Notes under the pieces: model-generated
Seen by the model: the letters and a program-made list of their open reading frames with translations, nothing else
Told to the model about the DNA's origin: nothing
Databases searched by the model: none
Origin: an uncultured Parabacteroides sp.
GTDB lineage: Bacteria; Bacteroidota; Bacteroidia; Bacteroidales; Tannerellaceae
Reading direction: 5' to 3'
NCBI GenBank assembly: GCA_944325355.1
Contig: CALUZS010000018.1
Coordinates: 1 to 48,142 of the forward strand
DNA length: 48,142 nt
Made by a program: the position numbers and the translations under genes
In this document: piece after piece, positions 1-8,658 of the stretch
Layout: the number at the start of each line of letters is the position of its first letter
Numbering within the stretch: position 1 is the first letter of the stretch

Positions 1-100
1 GCTCTGTGACATGGTCGTCAAGGCTCTGTGACATGGTCGTCAAGGCTCTGTGACATGGTCGTCAAGGCTCTGTGACATGGTCGTCAAGGCTCTGTGACAA
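1..100. repeat. 22-bp perfect tandem repeat, four full copies plus a partial fifth
   Basis: The unit GCTCTGTGACATGGTCGTCA+AG is repeated without a mismatch at 1-22, 23-44, 45-66 and 67-88. A fifth copy breaks off after ten bases (89-98). The window opens exactly on a unit, so the true copy number may be larger. The array lies downstream of the stop of the minus-strand gene at 129-572 and encodes nothing I can recognise. Confidence 0.95.
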
Positions 101-128
101 ACCGGAGGAATTCGTGCAGGGTGACATC

Positions 129-572
129 TTACTTGGTGGTTTGATTTTCGGCTTCAATCCGCATCTTGCAATGCCGGTTTCCCCGTAGGATGGACTCGCA
201 AATCATTACCCGGAATGTCCGGTCTTTCCATAACAAATGCAGGATATAAATGATGCTTTGCCTGGAACATTCGCAAAGTTGAGGGGATGAAATATAGCTT
301 TCCATGTGCAATTTGCAAGTGCATTCGGTGAAATACAGGTGATATACACTTCCTTTTGCTACGATTTCGCATTTCACCCCGGGCAATTCATCGGCTTTTA
401 AGAAGAATTTGTCCAAATCACCGTCTGCGCGTTTGTACAGTTCCTTGTAGATTTCTAAAGTGCCGCTTTTCACGCATTGTTTGCTGCATTCAGAAAAGAG
501 CGCCGCCCTTTGATTTTTCGGTAATCGGGCGATGCCTTTTTCGAATCCTTTGAACCAATCGAATAATTCCAT
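129..572 (-). CDS. Cys-rich hypothetical protein, possibly ATC-hydrolase/DUF6144-like
   Basis: A 147-residue soluble protein without signal peptide or membrane segment. It has nine cysteines: C29, C33, C68, the pairs C84-x-C86 and C100-x-C102, then C125 and C135. The C-terminal half (SILRGNRHCKMRIE) recalls the small family annotated as L-2-amino-thiazoline-4-carboxylic acid hydrolase or DUF6144, where a cysteine cluster is followed by a closing G...C segment; this is a resemblance from memory, not a proven match. The spaced cysteines suggest a bound metal or cluster, which is inference. It starts 65 bp after the upstream lipoprotein gene on the same strand, so the two may be co-transcribed. 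A 5-bp hairpin (592-605, loop TTTG) lies in the gap. Confidence 0.7.
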   Translation of the reverse strand: MELFDWFKGFEKGIARLPKNQRAALFSECSKQCVKSGTLEIYKELYKRADGDLDKFFLKADELPGVKCEIVAKGSVYHLYFTECTCKLHMESYISSPQLCECSRQSIIYILHLLWKDRTFRVMICESILRGNRHCKMRIEAENQTTK

Positions 573-637
573 TTATGTTTTTTATTGGATGATTCGTTTG
601 CGAATGGTTTTGTTTTTGGTGTGCCCTGCAAGTCTTT

Positions 638-2767
638 TCAGAGCATCTCTTTTATGGCATCGTTAGCCGGGGACGCAATTCCCGAATCTTTGGTAAGCTC
701 CCAAATGGAACTATCCATTTCCAAGAGACCTTGCGTGGCGATAATCCAACTCTGAATCCAGCCGGTCAACGTAGACCATGCGCCCCAGCCGGCATCGGCA
801 TTTGATGCCCAGTAATCCCAGTTCTGGTAGTTGAATGCGCGGAACCATGCGCCGTCTACGTTCTTAAACCTTTCGCTCCGTACCTGTATGCGCGTCAGGA
901 AATCCGACATTTTGTCGACAGCCGCTTTCAGTTCCGGGGATCCGGTTGCTTTAGCGGCTTCATTTAACCCGATAAATGCGAAATTGGTCGTGTACAGCAT
1001 GTCAACAATGGGGTCTCCGTTGTCGAAAATCAAGGGTGCTTCATGCAACCCGTAAGCGGCATTCGACTTAGGTTTGCCGAACATTCCTGAGGAATCGTCA
1101 CCCAACTCTTCCCGTATTCCTCCGCATTCAACTTGGTTTTTGAGTAGTTCGGAGACCATGTAATCCAGCCATTTGCGGTGCTCGTCTGTTGGTTCTACGC
1201 GATACAACCATGCCAATGGCAGTATCATGCGTGCCCTCTCTTGTTGGATGCCGTTGGTCCAGTGCCAACCCTTTGGGTAGGCTTCCATTGTCCGGCTTAT
1301 GGCGTCTTTGCTTACTTTGAGTAATGGTTGGTATTGTGTCTTGTCGTATAACCATAAATAGCAAGCCCACATCCATGCTTCGAAATGAGGGTGAGGGTCT
1401 ACAAGCGTCCGTTGGTGGAAATAACGCCATCCTTTCTCCTGCAACTCTTTGTCGAGCAGTGAATTTCCACGGAAGCCATGTATCCCGGTCGTGCGGAAGT
1501 TGGCGATAATCGCTTCGGCGAGCTTTTTATCCCAGCGGTTCTCTTGCAGCAAACTTGCGCTGGTCATCATCCCGAGGATAGAGCGTGCATTATCATCACC
1601 GTAATAAGTGCCTTTGTGGGTTACCGACCATCCCAATAAGCCATACGAGGGGCTTTGGGGATCGTTGCGCGGTCCGTCCCGGAACTCTTTGAAAGAATAG
1701 TCGATTAACCGTTCAGATACCGCTTTGTATTCGGGATTGTCGAACATCTTTCCGGCGATGGCAAATGCCATGGATGCTTCTCCCTGCACATCGTTGCGCA
1801 GCCAATACCGGTATGCTTGGCGCCCATCGGCATAGATGGCGGAGCAGTGTCCTTCCAGCATACCCATGGAGCCGTCTCCGTCGATAGCGTTGCGCGGAAG
1901 CTCCGGACCGACCGGCATGCTGCCGTCTCCCTGGTATTTGTCGTACCAATCAGCTTTCCAAGATTTGTCGACGAGGAAATGTCCGTTATAAAACCATTCT
2001 ACACCTTTCTGTATGGAGTGTATGCGTGCACTGTCGGCAAGGGGTTCCGTTCGGCCGTAGGCAGGGGCAACGTATGAAGTCCAATTGTTTAATGTTATGC
2101 CGGATGTGCCGTTCAAGCAGCCTAAGAACCATTCCCAAAAGTTTTTCCATCGGTATTCCGGCATAAAACGTGCTTGTGCGAAATTACTTAACTGGGTCGT
2201 GGAAATCCAGAGATTGTCACCATGCTTGTAGAATACCGGACAAGTAGGAGTCTCCTTAAGTCCGTATTCCGCCCGGTCGAACCCGGCCACTTTAGCCAAT
2301 AAGAGCAGGGGATGTTCCGCTTTGGCATCGAAATAATATCCGCAATTAATGGAAAGCAGGTCCAGTGGACGCAGCGAGGGCGAGATAGAGTCGTTGACAA
2401 CCACCCGTTCTAACGAAACTTCTTTGATTGCCGGAAGGGAATCTTCCAGTGTTGCATATTCCGCAAAGACTTTTAGCTGTTTGTTTTCGATAGTTTGCAA
2501 CAGCTCCGGAGACAATTGTTGTACTTTTTCCGGATAATTTTCATTCAATAGCAAAACAGCAGCTCCTTTGTCCGCTTTTTCTATCGCTTCCCGGGCGGTA
2601 GGAGTGGAATACAGTCTGAACCCTTCTTCTTTAAGCAGAGTTATCAGGTTGTTCTCTTCAGACGCGACATAATAAATGGTATTCTTTGAGTGGCATCCGG
2701 AAAGAATGAATACACCGACCAAGAAGAATAGTACAAAGCTTTTTGATAATTTACTATTAGATTCCAT
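638..2767 (-). CDS. Large lipoprotein with predicted alpha/alpha-toroid (glycosidase-like) body
   Basis: A 709-residue protein with a type II signal peptide: Lys-containing n-region, hydrophobic stretch FVLFFLVGVFIL and lipobox LSGC, so it is probably anchored in the outer membrane. The body is rich in aromatic and Trp/Gly patches (DGDGSMGMLEGHCSAIYADG, HPHFEAWMWACYLWLYD, NADAGWGAWSTLTGWIQSW) separated by amphipathic helices. This is the look of six-hairpin or alpha/alpha-barrel glycosidases and lyases. I do not recognise a specific CAZy family and cannot assign catalytic residues. Its neighbours (a CNNM-type membrane protein upstream, a Cys-rich protein downstream) give no substrate hint; there is no SusC/SusD pair in this window. 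The role in polysaccharide processing is inference. Confidence 0.8.
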   Translation of the reverse strand: MESNSKLSKSFVLFFLVGVFILSGCHSKNTIYYVASEENNLITLLKEEGFRLYSTPTAREAIEKADKGAAVLLLNENYPEKVQQLSPELLQTIENKQLKVFAEYATLEDSLPAIKEVSLERVVVNDSISPSLRPLDLLSINCGYYFDAKAEHPLLLLAKVAGFDRAEYGLKETPTCPVFYKHGDNLWISTTQLSNFAQARFMPEYRWKNFWEWFLGCLNGTSGITLNNWTSYVAPAYGRTEPLADSARIHSIQKGVEWFYNGHFLVDKSWKADWYDKYQGDGSMPVGPELPRNAIDGDGSMGMLEGHCSAIYADGRQAYRYWLRNDVQGEASMAFAIAGKMFDNPEYKAVSERLIDYSFKEFRDGPRNDPQSPSYGLLGWSVTHKGTYYGDDNARSILGMMTSASLLQENRWDKKLAEAIIANFRTTGIHGFRGNSLLDKELQEKGWRYFHQRTLVDPHPHFEAWMWACYLWLYDKTQYQPLLKVSKDAISRTMEAYPKGWHWTNGIQQERARMILPLAWLYRVEPTDEHRKWLDYMVSELLKNQVECGGIREELGDDSSGMFGKPKSNAAYGLHEAPLIFDNGDPIVDMLYTTNFAFIGLNEAAKATGSPELKAAVDKMSDFLTRIQVRSERFKNVDGAWFRAFNYQNWDYWASNADAGWGAWSTLTGWIQSWIIATQGLLEMDSSIWELTKDSGIASPANDAIKEML

Positions 2768-2916
2768 ACGATTGATAATATGTTTTTTGAATGTTTAAAA
2801 AGCAAGATGTCAGTATTTAATTGGAAATAGTAAATGTTTTAAATAATTACTCGGCAGGTTCTTCCGGTTTGTTGCCGACCCGTTTTTGAAAATAACCGGT
2901 CGTTTGAAATCGTGTT

Positions 2917-4215
2917 TTAATTTGTCCCCTGCACGTTTGAATCAAGTTTACGGACCAAAACCTTGTCGATGCGTGCGCCGTCCATATCTACTATTTCAAA
3001 TTCGAAATTCAACCAAGTGAGTTTCTCACCCGTTTTCGGAACCCGTTCCAGTATTTCAAGAATCAGTCCGCTGAGCGTGTTGTAATCGTGTTCGGAGTAG
3101 AGGTCTTCCATGTCGAAATACTCCAAAAAGTCGTAGAATGAGAATTGCCCGTCTACCAGCCATGTTCCGTCGGCTCGTTGTATGATATCTTGTTCTTCTC
3201 CGGCTTCCGGCATTTGTCCGATTAGCCCTTCCATAATATCTTTGAGCGTGACAATACCTTGTACGCCACCAAACTCATCGGTGACAATTCCATATTTGGT
3301 CTGGTTGGTTTTAAAAAGTTTCAGGGCGGTATATACGCTTTGGTTTTCGGGGAAATATTGCGGTTGCCGTATGATTGGCTGCAACTGGAAGTCGTCTTTG
3401 TCGATTTTACCAAAGAGGTCCTTTAAATAGACTACTCCTAAAAAATTGTCAAACTTTCCAGAGGCGACCGGATATACGTCATATAAATTTTCCTGGACGG
3501 TTTTTCTTAGCGTCTCCAGGCTGTCTGTCGTGTCGAGCCATACCAGATCCGAGCGGTGGGTCATGATAGAACCGACGTTGCGGTCTCCTAAGTTGAACAC
3601 CCGTTCTACAATATCTTGTTCCACTTCCTGCACTTCGCCGTCGTTCAGCCCTTCTTTTACGATGGCTTTGATTTCTTCTTCCGTTACTTTCTCCGTTTCA
3701 CGATCTTCCAATCCGAACAGTTTCACTGCCAAGACGGTACTTTTCGACAAAAGCCATACGAACGGCGAGGAGAGCAACGATAACAAGTACATGGGACGGG
3801 CTATCAGTAGCGACACTTTCTCGGCATAATTTAAACCGATGCGTTTTGGAACCAGTTCGCCGAATATGAGTGTCAAGTAAGTGACTAAGATAACAATTGC
3901 CGTTTTTGAAACAATTAAAGCCGATGTGTAGGATCCGGTAAAAAAAGGAATTGCCAGTATCAAACTTGCCAAATCCGGAGCGAAAGCTTCTCCAGAGTAT
4001 AAACCGGTCAAGATGCCGATTAGCGTAATCCCTATCTGTATGGTAGAGAAGAAACGGTCAGGTTCTTTTGTCAGATTGTATGCGGTGATTGCCGATTTTC
4101 GTCCTTTTTTTGCTTCGTTTTCCAAACGAACTTTCTTTACAGAAATCAAAGCTATTTCAGACATTGATAAGATTCCATTCAATAGAATCAATCCTAATAT
4201 GATAAAAACATCCAT
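2917..4215 (-). CDS. Hemolysin-family (CNNM/CBS/CorC_HlyC) membrane protein
   Basis: A 432-residue protein with the three-part architecture of the TlyC/CorC family. An N-terminal DUF21/CNNM transmembrane domain (about residues 1-190) opens with MDVFIILGLILLNGILSMSE and contains FGELVPKRIGL. A CBS pair follows (about 205-335; MTHRSDLVWLD, VTLKDIMEGLIG), then a C-terminal CorC_HlyC transporter-associated domain ending EIVDMDGARIDKVLV. Family members are linked to Mg/Co efflux and ion homeostasis; no haemolytic activity should be assumed. It diverges from pheS across about 130 bp. The C-terminus may be altered: the adjacent frame runs open past the stop to 2847 with a plausible tail (see findings). 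Confidence 0.93.
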   Translation of the reverse strand: MDVFIILGLILLNGILSMSEIALISVKKVRLENEAKKGRKSAITAYNLTKEPDRFFSTIQIGITLIGILTGLYSGEAFAPDLASLILAIPFFTGSYTSALIVSKTAIVILVTYLTLIFGELVPKRIGLNYAEKVSLLIARPMYLLSLLSSPFVWLLSKSTVLAVKLFGLEDRETEKVTEEEIKAIVKEGLNDGEVQEVEQDIVERVFNLGDRNVGSIMTHRSDLVWLDTTDSLETLRKTVQENLYDVYPVASGKFDNFLGVVYLKDLFGKIDKDDFQLQPIIRQPQYFPENQSVYTALKLFKTNQTKYGIVTDEFGGVQGIVTLKDIMEGLIGQMPEAGEEQDIIQRADGTWLVDGQFSFYDFLEYFDMEDLYSEHDYNTLSGLILEILERVPKTGEKLTWLNFEFEIVDMDGARIDKVLVRKLDSNVQGTN

Positions 4216-4285
4216 TTTAATATAACTTACTCGGTCGCGAAGATATACAAATTCAAGATTTTGCGCAAAATTTTTTATAAAACAA

Positions 4286-4315
4286 TTTGGAAATAGAAAG
4301 AAACTGCTACCTTTG
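4286..4315 (+). promoter_or_regulatory. Promoter of pheS
   Basis: TTTG at 4286-4289 and TACCTTTG at 4308-4315, 18 bp apart, match the Bacteroidetes -33/-7 consensus TTTG / TAnnTTTG. This places transcription start near 4322 and rules out upstream in-frame codons as the pheS start. Confidence 0.75.
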
Positions 4316-4343
4316 CAAGCAAGTATTAACGGATGATTTAGTG

Positions 4344-5363
4344 ATGATCGACAAAATAAAGGCTCTATTACAAGAAATAGAGAATATGAAAGCGAACAAC
4401 GCTGAAGAACTTGAGGCGCTTCGTATTAAGTATTTGAGTAAAAAAGGGGAAATATCCCTTTTGATGAATGACTTTCGAAATGTGGCTGCCGAGCAGAAAC
4501 GCGAAATAGGCAAGTATCTGAACGAGTTGAAGACGACAGCCGTTAACAAAATAAGTGAGTTAAGAGAGAATTTCAATAACGTTGATACAGGTAGTAGTGA
4601 AGTTGACTTGACACGGACTGCTTATCCGTGCGAGTTAGGTACACGTCATCCGTTATCATTGGTGCGTAAAGAAATTTGCGATATATTCGGGCGATTGGGA
4701 TTCAGCATTGCGGAAGGTCCCGAGATAGAGGATGACTGGCATGTGTTCTCCGCTTTGAACTTCGCAGAAGACCATCCTGCACGCGATATGCAAGATACAT
4801 TCTTCATCCAGCATAATCCGGATGTCTTGTTGCGTACGCATACTTCTTCCGTGCAAACGCGCGTAATGGAAAAGCAACAACCACCGATTCGTATTATTTG
4901 TCCCGGGCGTGTATATAGAAATGAAGCAATTTCTTACCGTGCCCACTGTTTCTTCCACCAAGTTGAAGCTTTGTATGTAGACAAAAACGTCTCTTTTGCC
5001 GATTTGAAGCAGGCATTGCTCTTTTTTGCCAAAGAAATGTTTGGAAATGATACGAAAATCCGGCTACGTCCTTCTTATTTCCCGTTTACAGAGCCCTCTG
5101 CCGAGATGGATATTTCCTGTGACTTGTGCGGAGGCAAAGGATGTGCTTTTTGCAAAGGAACTGGTTGGGTCGAGATTCTGGGATGTGGAATGGTTGATCC
5201 CAACGTTTTGAAAAATTGCGGAATAGATCCGGATGTTTATTCCGGTTACGCGTTAGGCATGGGAATAGAAAGAGTAACGAATTTGAAATATAAAGTAAAG
5301 GATTTAAGAATGTTTTCAGAGAATGACATTCGTTTCCTGAAAGAATTTGAATCAGCCAATTAA
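4344..5363 (+). CDS. pheS: Phenylalanine-tRNA ligase alpha subunit
   Basis: Charges tRNA-Phe as the alpha chain of the alpha2beta2 class II synthetase in the cytoplasm. From the ATG at 4344 it has 339 residues, the usual length. The N-terminal coiled coil spans about residues 1-80. The catalytic domain opens with TRHPLSLVRKE (100-110), carries motif 2 (PGRVYRNEAISYRAHCFFHQ, 187-206) and motif 3 (GMGIER, 305-310). A CX2CX4CX2C insertion (C259, C262, C267, C270) resembles a zinc knuckle and is, to my knowledge, typical of Bacteroidetes PheS. An in-frame TTG at 4287 falls inside the promoter, so 4344 is chosen. pheT is not adjacent. A hairpin follows the stop. Confidence 0.97.
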   Translation: MIDKIKALLQEIENMKANNAEELEALRIKYLSKKGEISLLMNDFRNVAAEQKREIGKYLNELKTTAVNKISELRENFNNVDTGSSEVDLTRTAYPCELGTRHPLSLVRKEICDIFGRLGFSIAEGPEIEDDWHVFSALNFAEDHPARDMQDTFFIQHNPDVLLRTHTSSVQTRVMEKQQPPIRIICPGRVYRNEAISYRAHCFFHQVEALYVDKNVSFADLKQALLFFAKEMFGNDTKIRLRPSYFPFTEPSAEMDISCDLCGGKGCAFCKGTGWVEILGCGMVDPNVLKNCGIDPDVYSGYALGMGIERVTNLKYKVKDLRMFSENDIRFLKEFESAN

Positions 5364-5390
5364 GTTGTAAGCCAGATCATTTACCATGTG

Positions 5391-5414
5391 CCCCGGATCT
5401 TTTTAGATCCGGGG
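5391..5414 (+). terminator. Hairpin downstream of pheS
   Basis: A perfect 10-bp stem, CCCCGGATCT (5391-5400) with AGATCCGGGG (5405-5414), closed by a TTTT loop. It lies 27 bp after the pheS stop. No T tract follows, so it may need a factor or act as an mRNA end stabiliser. Confidence 0.65.
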
Positions 5415-5510
5415 GATAACACTTAAAAAACATGGTGAATATAATATAAATCAGACAGAGACACACATGAAATCCCCAGGGAGGGGATGCTTTTGATAAC
5501 GATTGAATCT

Positions 5511-6152
5511 ATGCGTAAGGAAGAACGGTACAATGGAATTTTGCAATGGTTCCAGGAAAATGTTCCTGTGGCAGAGACGGAGCTACATTACAAAGACCCG
5601 TATCAATTGCTGGTTGCTGTTATTTTGTCGGCACAATGCACGGACAAGCGGGTTAATATGATTACTCCGGCGCTGTTTGAGGCATTCCCCACTCCTGAAG
5701 TATTGGCTGTTTCCTCCCCGGAGGTCGTTTATGAATATGTGAAAAGTGTTTCATACCCGAACAGTAAGGCGAAATATCTGGTCGGTATGGCAAAAGTCTT
5801 AGTTGATAAATTTCATGGAGTCGTCCCTTCTGACATAAATCAGTTGCAGGAATTGCCTGGTGTCGGAAGAAAAACCGCCAATGTGATTGCATCAGTAGTC
5901 TTCGACAAGCCTGCAATGGCGGTGGATACGCATGTTTTCCGGGTATCCAACCGGATAGGACTTACCAATAACAGCAAGACACCGTATGAGACGGAGCAGA
6001 CACTTGTCAAAAATATACCAGAGAATCTGATACCGATTGCACACCATTGGTTAATATTGCATGGACGATATGTCTGCACTGCGCGGAATCCGAAGTGTGA
6101 AACGTGCGGCATCAAGATGTGGTGCAAGTATTTTTCCCGAAAGAAGAAATAA
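5511..6152 (+). CDS. nth: Endonuclease III (DNA glycosylase/AP lyase)
   Basis: Removes oxidised pyrimidines and cleaves the abasic site by beta-elimination. From the ATG at 5511 the protein has 213 residues, close to E. coli Nth (211). The helix-hairpin-helix LPGVGRKTA contains catalytic K121; the catalytic aspartate is D139 in AVDTHVFR. The C-terminal 4Fe-4S loop is intact with spacing CX6CX2CX5C (C189, C196, C199, C205). An in-frame ATG at 5487 would add eight residues and sits directly against a GGGAGGGG run, too close for a ribosome site, so 5511 is preferred. Its stop is four bases from that of the convergent Fur-family gene. Confidence 0.96.
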   Translation: MRKEERYNGILQWFQENVPVAETELHYKDPYQLLVAVILSAQCTDKRVNMITPALFEAFPTPEVLAVSSPEVVYEYVKSVSYPNSKAKYLVGMAKVLVDKFHGVVPSDINQLQELPGVGRKTANVIASVVFDKPAMAVDTHVFRVSNRIGLTNNSKTPYETEQTLVKNIPENLIPIAHHWLILHGRYVCTARNPKCETCGIKMWCKYFSRKKK

Positions 6153-6156
6153 GAAT

Positions 6157-6588
6157 CTATTTGCTTGCTGGCTTCCGACTGCATTTGGCGCAGACTCCTT
6201 TTACCATATAATTAATGGAATCCATGAAGAATCCTTCCGGCAGTTGGATTTCCGGAATATGAATATTCTTGAAGCAGAAAGTTTGGTGGCAAACTTCGCA
6301 GTAAAAGTGGGTGTGCATATCATGGATTGAGCAAAACTTTTCACCGCTGCAGATTTCATATTTGATAGTTCCGCTGCCGTCTTCAATTGCATGCACGATA
6401 TGATGGACGGAGAAAATATTCAGTACCCGGAAGATGCTGGATTTATCCATTGTTTCCAGCAACATAACCAGTTCGCGTAATGAAATAGGGTGGGATGCCG
6501 CTAACATTGTCCGCAAAACCAGAATGCGGTTGGCGGTGGGTTTCACCCCTTTCCTTTCTAAAATAAGGCTCTCCTTTACAATTTCCAT
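6157..6588 (-). CDS. Fur-family transcriptional regulator (Zur/Fur-like)
   Basis: A 143-residue Fur-superfamily repressor. The N-terminal winged helix covers about residues 10-75, with recognition helix region DKSSIFRVLNIF. The C-terminal dimerisation domain has the two CXXC pairs of a structural zinc site (C97/C100 and C133/C136) and a His-rich metal-binding stretch (HDMHTHFYC, 89-97). It lies 48 bp downstream of the metal P-type ATPase gene on the same strand and is probably in its operon, which suggests control of metal export or a shared metal stimulus. Whether it senses Zn, Fe or peroxide cannot be read from sequence alone. A candidate palindromic operator lies in the ATPase promoter (8642-8658). 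Confidence 0.9.
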   Translation of the reverse strand: MEIVKESLILERKGVKPTANRILVLRTMLAASHPISLRELVMLLETMDKSSIFRVLNIFSVHHIVHAIEDGSGTIKYEICSGEKFCSIHDMHTHFYCEVCHQTFCFKNIHIPEIQLPEGFFMDSINYMVKGVCAKCSRKPASK

Positions 6589-6636
6589 ATATCTTTTTGA
6601 TACAAAAATAGAGAATACTTGAGAGATGGTTTGAGA

Positions 6637-8592
6637 TTATTCAAACTTTTTCTTAAAGATGCGCATGGCATTGAGGACTGTCAGCAGTGCTACGCCGGTG
6701 TCGGCGAAGACGGCTCCCCACATGGACGCAAAACCGAATGCTCCGGCGAATAATATGACCAGTTTGACGGAGATTGCACCTATGATGTTTTGCTGGACAA
6801 TTTTCCGGGTACTCCGTCCAATCCGGATGGCAGTTGCCACTTTGGATGGCTGGTCGGTTTGTATTATGATGTCGGCGCTTTCAATGGATGCATCCGATCC
6901 TAATTTGCCCATGGCGATGCCGACGTCACTTAGAGCAAGTACAGGGGCGTCGTTCATCCCGTCGCCGACAAATGCGACGGTAGTTTCGGGTTGTCGTTTT
7001 TTTGTCTCAATAAAGTTTACTTTGTCACCGGGGAGAAGTTCTCCGAAGGCATTGTTAATTCTTAACTCCCTGGCAAAACGGTCGACAATTGTCTGTTTGT
7101 CTCCGGATAATAGACTGATATCGTGGATGCCTAACTTCTTTAAAGTGGAAATTGCTTGGATGGCATCAGGTTTCAGCGTATCTGAAAGGAACAAAGCTCC
7201 TGCGTATTTGCCGTTAATGGTACAGACAACGGTGGTATTTCCGTTATCTTTTATTGTTTCCGGAATGTTATTGTTTGTTTCTTTTAGGAGCCGTGTGTTG
7301 CCTATCCGGATGATATCACTGCCAATTTCACATTCTATTCCGTATCCGGGAAGTTCGCGCATGGCAATTATGTCAATGAGGGGAATCTTGCGTTTTTCCG
7401 CACATTCCAATATTGCTTTTGCAATGGGATGTGTACTTTTCTGTTCGGCTGATGCAACGATACGTAACAACTTTTCTTCAGGCAAACAACCGGAAGTCAA
7501 GCCTGTCACTTGAAAGTTCCCGGTGGTGAGCGTACCGGTCTTATCGAATGCAATACAGTTTAGATGTGTGATGGCATCGAGGAAATTCCCTCCCTTAAAA
7601 AGGATACCTGTCCGAGAAGCAGTTCCGATTGCCGCGAAATAGCTAAGCGGGACACTTATGACCAGTGCGCAAGGGCAAGAGATGACAAGGAATATCAATC
7701 CACGATAAAGCCAGTCGGCAAAAATATATTGGAATGTAGGAAAGAACAGACTTACAAGGGCTGGAATGAGGACGATTAGCATAGCCAGTACGATGACTAT
7801 CGGCGTATATATCCGTGCAAATCGCCGAATGTATAACTCTGCAGGCGCTTTTCGTTCCGATGCTTCTTTGACGAGCGATAATATGCGTGCCAACGTACTG
7901 TCCTCATAAGGTCGTGTCACACGTAGGCGGACAGTTTGGCTACAGCTTATCATTCCGGCAAGAACTTCTTCCCCATCTCTAATTGAGCGCGGTTGGCTCT
8001 CCCCGGTTAATGCAGCGGTGTCGAACATCGCAGGATTGCCGATAATGAATCCGTCTAACGGAACGCGCTCACCTGGCTTGATTTCTATTTCTTCTCCGAT
8101 GTTGACTTCCTTGGGTGAGATAGTTATATGACGGTTATCCCGTATGACGACCGTTTGTTCCGGACGTATGTCAATCAAGTCGGATATGTTCCGGGAAGCT
8201 TTATGAACAGCTTGGTGCTGCATCGTTTCCCCGATTGTGTAGAAAAGCATTACGGCTACGGCTTCCGGATATTCTCCAATAGCGAAAGCCCCAATGGCTG
8301 CAATAATCATTAGGGTGAATTCGTTGAAAATATCTTTTCTCAGGATGGCGGTGTAGGCTTCTTTTAGAATAGGCAAAGCAATCGGGAAAAAAGCTGCGGC
8401 AAACCATAAAATATGTACCTGAGACGGCATGAACCATTCTGCGCCGGTTTGTTTGAGAGCAATGCCTGCCAGTAACATAATGAAAGAAATAGCCGGTAGT
8501 CCGTATGTTATCGTCCAGTGTTTGCCCGGATGTTGGTGCGGCTTGTAGTTATCCGAAGATATGTTTTTCCTCTTTTCTGCATTTGTCTCCAT
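6637..8592 (-). CDS. Heavy-metal P1B-type ATPase, Zn/Cd/Pb export type
   Basis: ATP-driven metal exporter of the inner membrane, 651 residues. Visible motifs in order: actuator TGES (196-199), metal-site CPC in the sixth helix (306-308), phosphorylation site DKTGTLT starting at D350, the nucleotide-domain HP dipeptide in STHPIAKA, hinge GDGMNDAP, and an aspartate in the last helix (ADTGVALLTVLNAMR). CPC with this aspartate is the ZntA-type (Zn/Cd/Pb) signature rather than the copper type. The protein lacks an N-terminal HMA/CXXC domain and begins with a short His-containing tail (HQHPGKH). It heads an operon with the Fur-family regulator. Its promoter has a TATCTTTG -7 box and an overlapping palindrome. 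Confidence 0.94.
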   Translation of the reverse strand: METNAEKRKNISSDNYKPHQHPGKHWTITYGLPAISFIMLLAGIALKQTGAEWFMPSQVHILWFAAAFFPIALPILKEAYTAILRKDIFNEFTLMIIAAIGAFAIGEYPEAVAVMLFYTIGETMQHQAVHKASRNISDLIDIRPEQTVVIRDNRHITISPKEVNIGEEIEIKPGERVPLDGFIIGNPAMFDTAALTGESQPRSIRDGEEVLAGMISCSQTVRLRVTRPYEDSTLARILSLVKEASERKAPAELYIRRFARIYTPIVIVLAMLIVLIPALVSLFFPTFQYIFADWLYRGLIFLVISCPCALVISVPLSYFAAIGTASRTGILFKGGNFLDAITHLNCIAFDKTGTLTTGNFQVTGLTSGCLPEEKLLRIVASAEQKSTHPIAKAILECAEKRKIPLIDIIAMRELPGYGIECEIGSDIIRIGNTRLLKETNNNIPETIKDNGNTTVVCTINGKYAGALFLSDTLKPDAIQAISTLKKLGIHDISLLSGDKQTIVDRFARELRINNAFGELLPGDKVNFIETKKRQPETTVAFVGDGMNDAPVLALSDVGIAMGKLGSDASIESADIIIQTDQPSKVATAIRIGRSTRKIVQQNIIGAISVKLVILFAGAFGFASMWGAVFADTGVALLTVLNAMRIFKKKFE

Positions 8593-8622
8593 ATTCGACG
8601 ATTTGTTTGTTTTTATTCAACG

Positions 8623-8630
8623 CAAAGATA
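8623..8630 (-). promoter_or_regulatory. -7 element of the metal ATPase promoter
   Basis: On the minus strand this reads TATCTTTG, a full match to TAnnTTTG, 31 bp upstream of the ATPase start codon. Confidence 0.65.
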
Positions 8631-8641
8631 ACTACTCCTGT

Positions 8642-8658
8642 ATGCAATCGGGTTGCAT
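8642..8658. promoter_or_regulatory. Palindrome ATGCAA-N5-TTGCAT, candidate operator
   Basis: A perfect 6-bp inverted repeat with a 5-bp spacer, placed 12 bp upstream of the -7 box where the -33 region should be. Further TGCA cores occur at about 8663 and 8693-8700. The position suits a repressor site for the Fur-family protein encoded in the same operon. The assignment is inference. Confidence 0.45.

Noticed and set aside
1..100. Tandem repeat considered as a CRISPR array
   Set aside because: The 22-bp units abut directly with no spacers between them and there are no cas genes in the window.
592..605. Hairpin ATTCG-TTTG-CGAAT between the first two genes
   Set aside because: Only 5 bp and no T tract; too weak to call a terminator or regulator.
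6659..7513. 284-codon plus-strand frame inside the metal ATPase gene
   Set aside because: The minus strand carries the full set of P-type ATPase motifs over the same bases.
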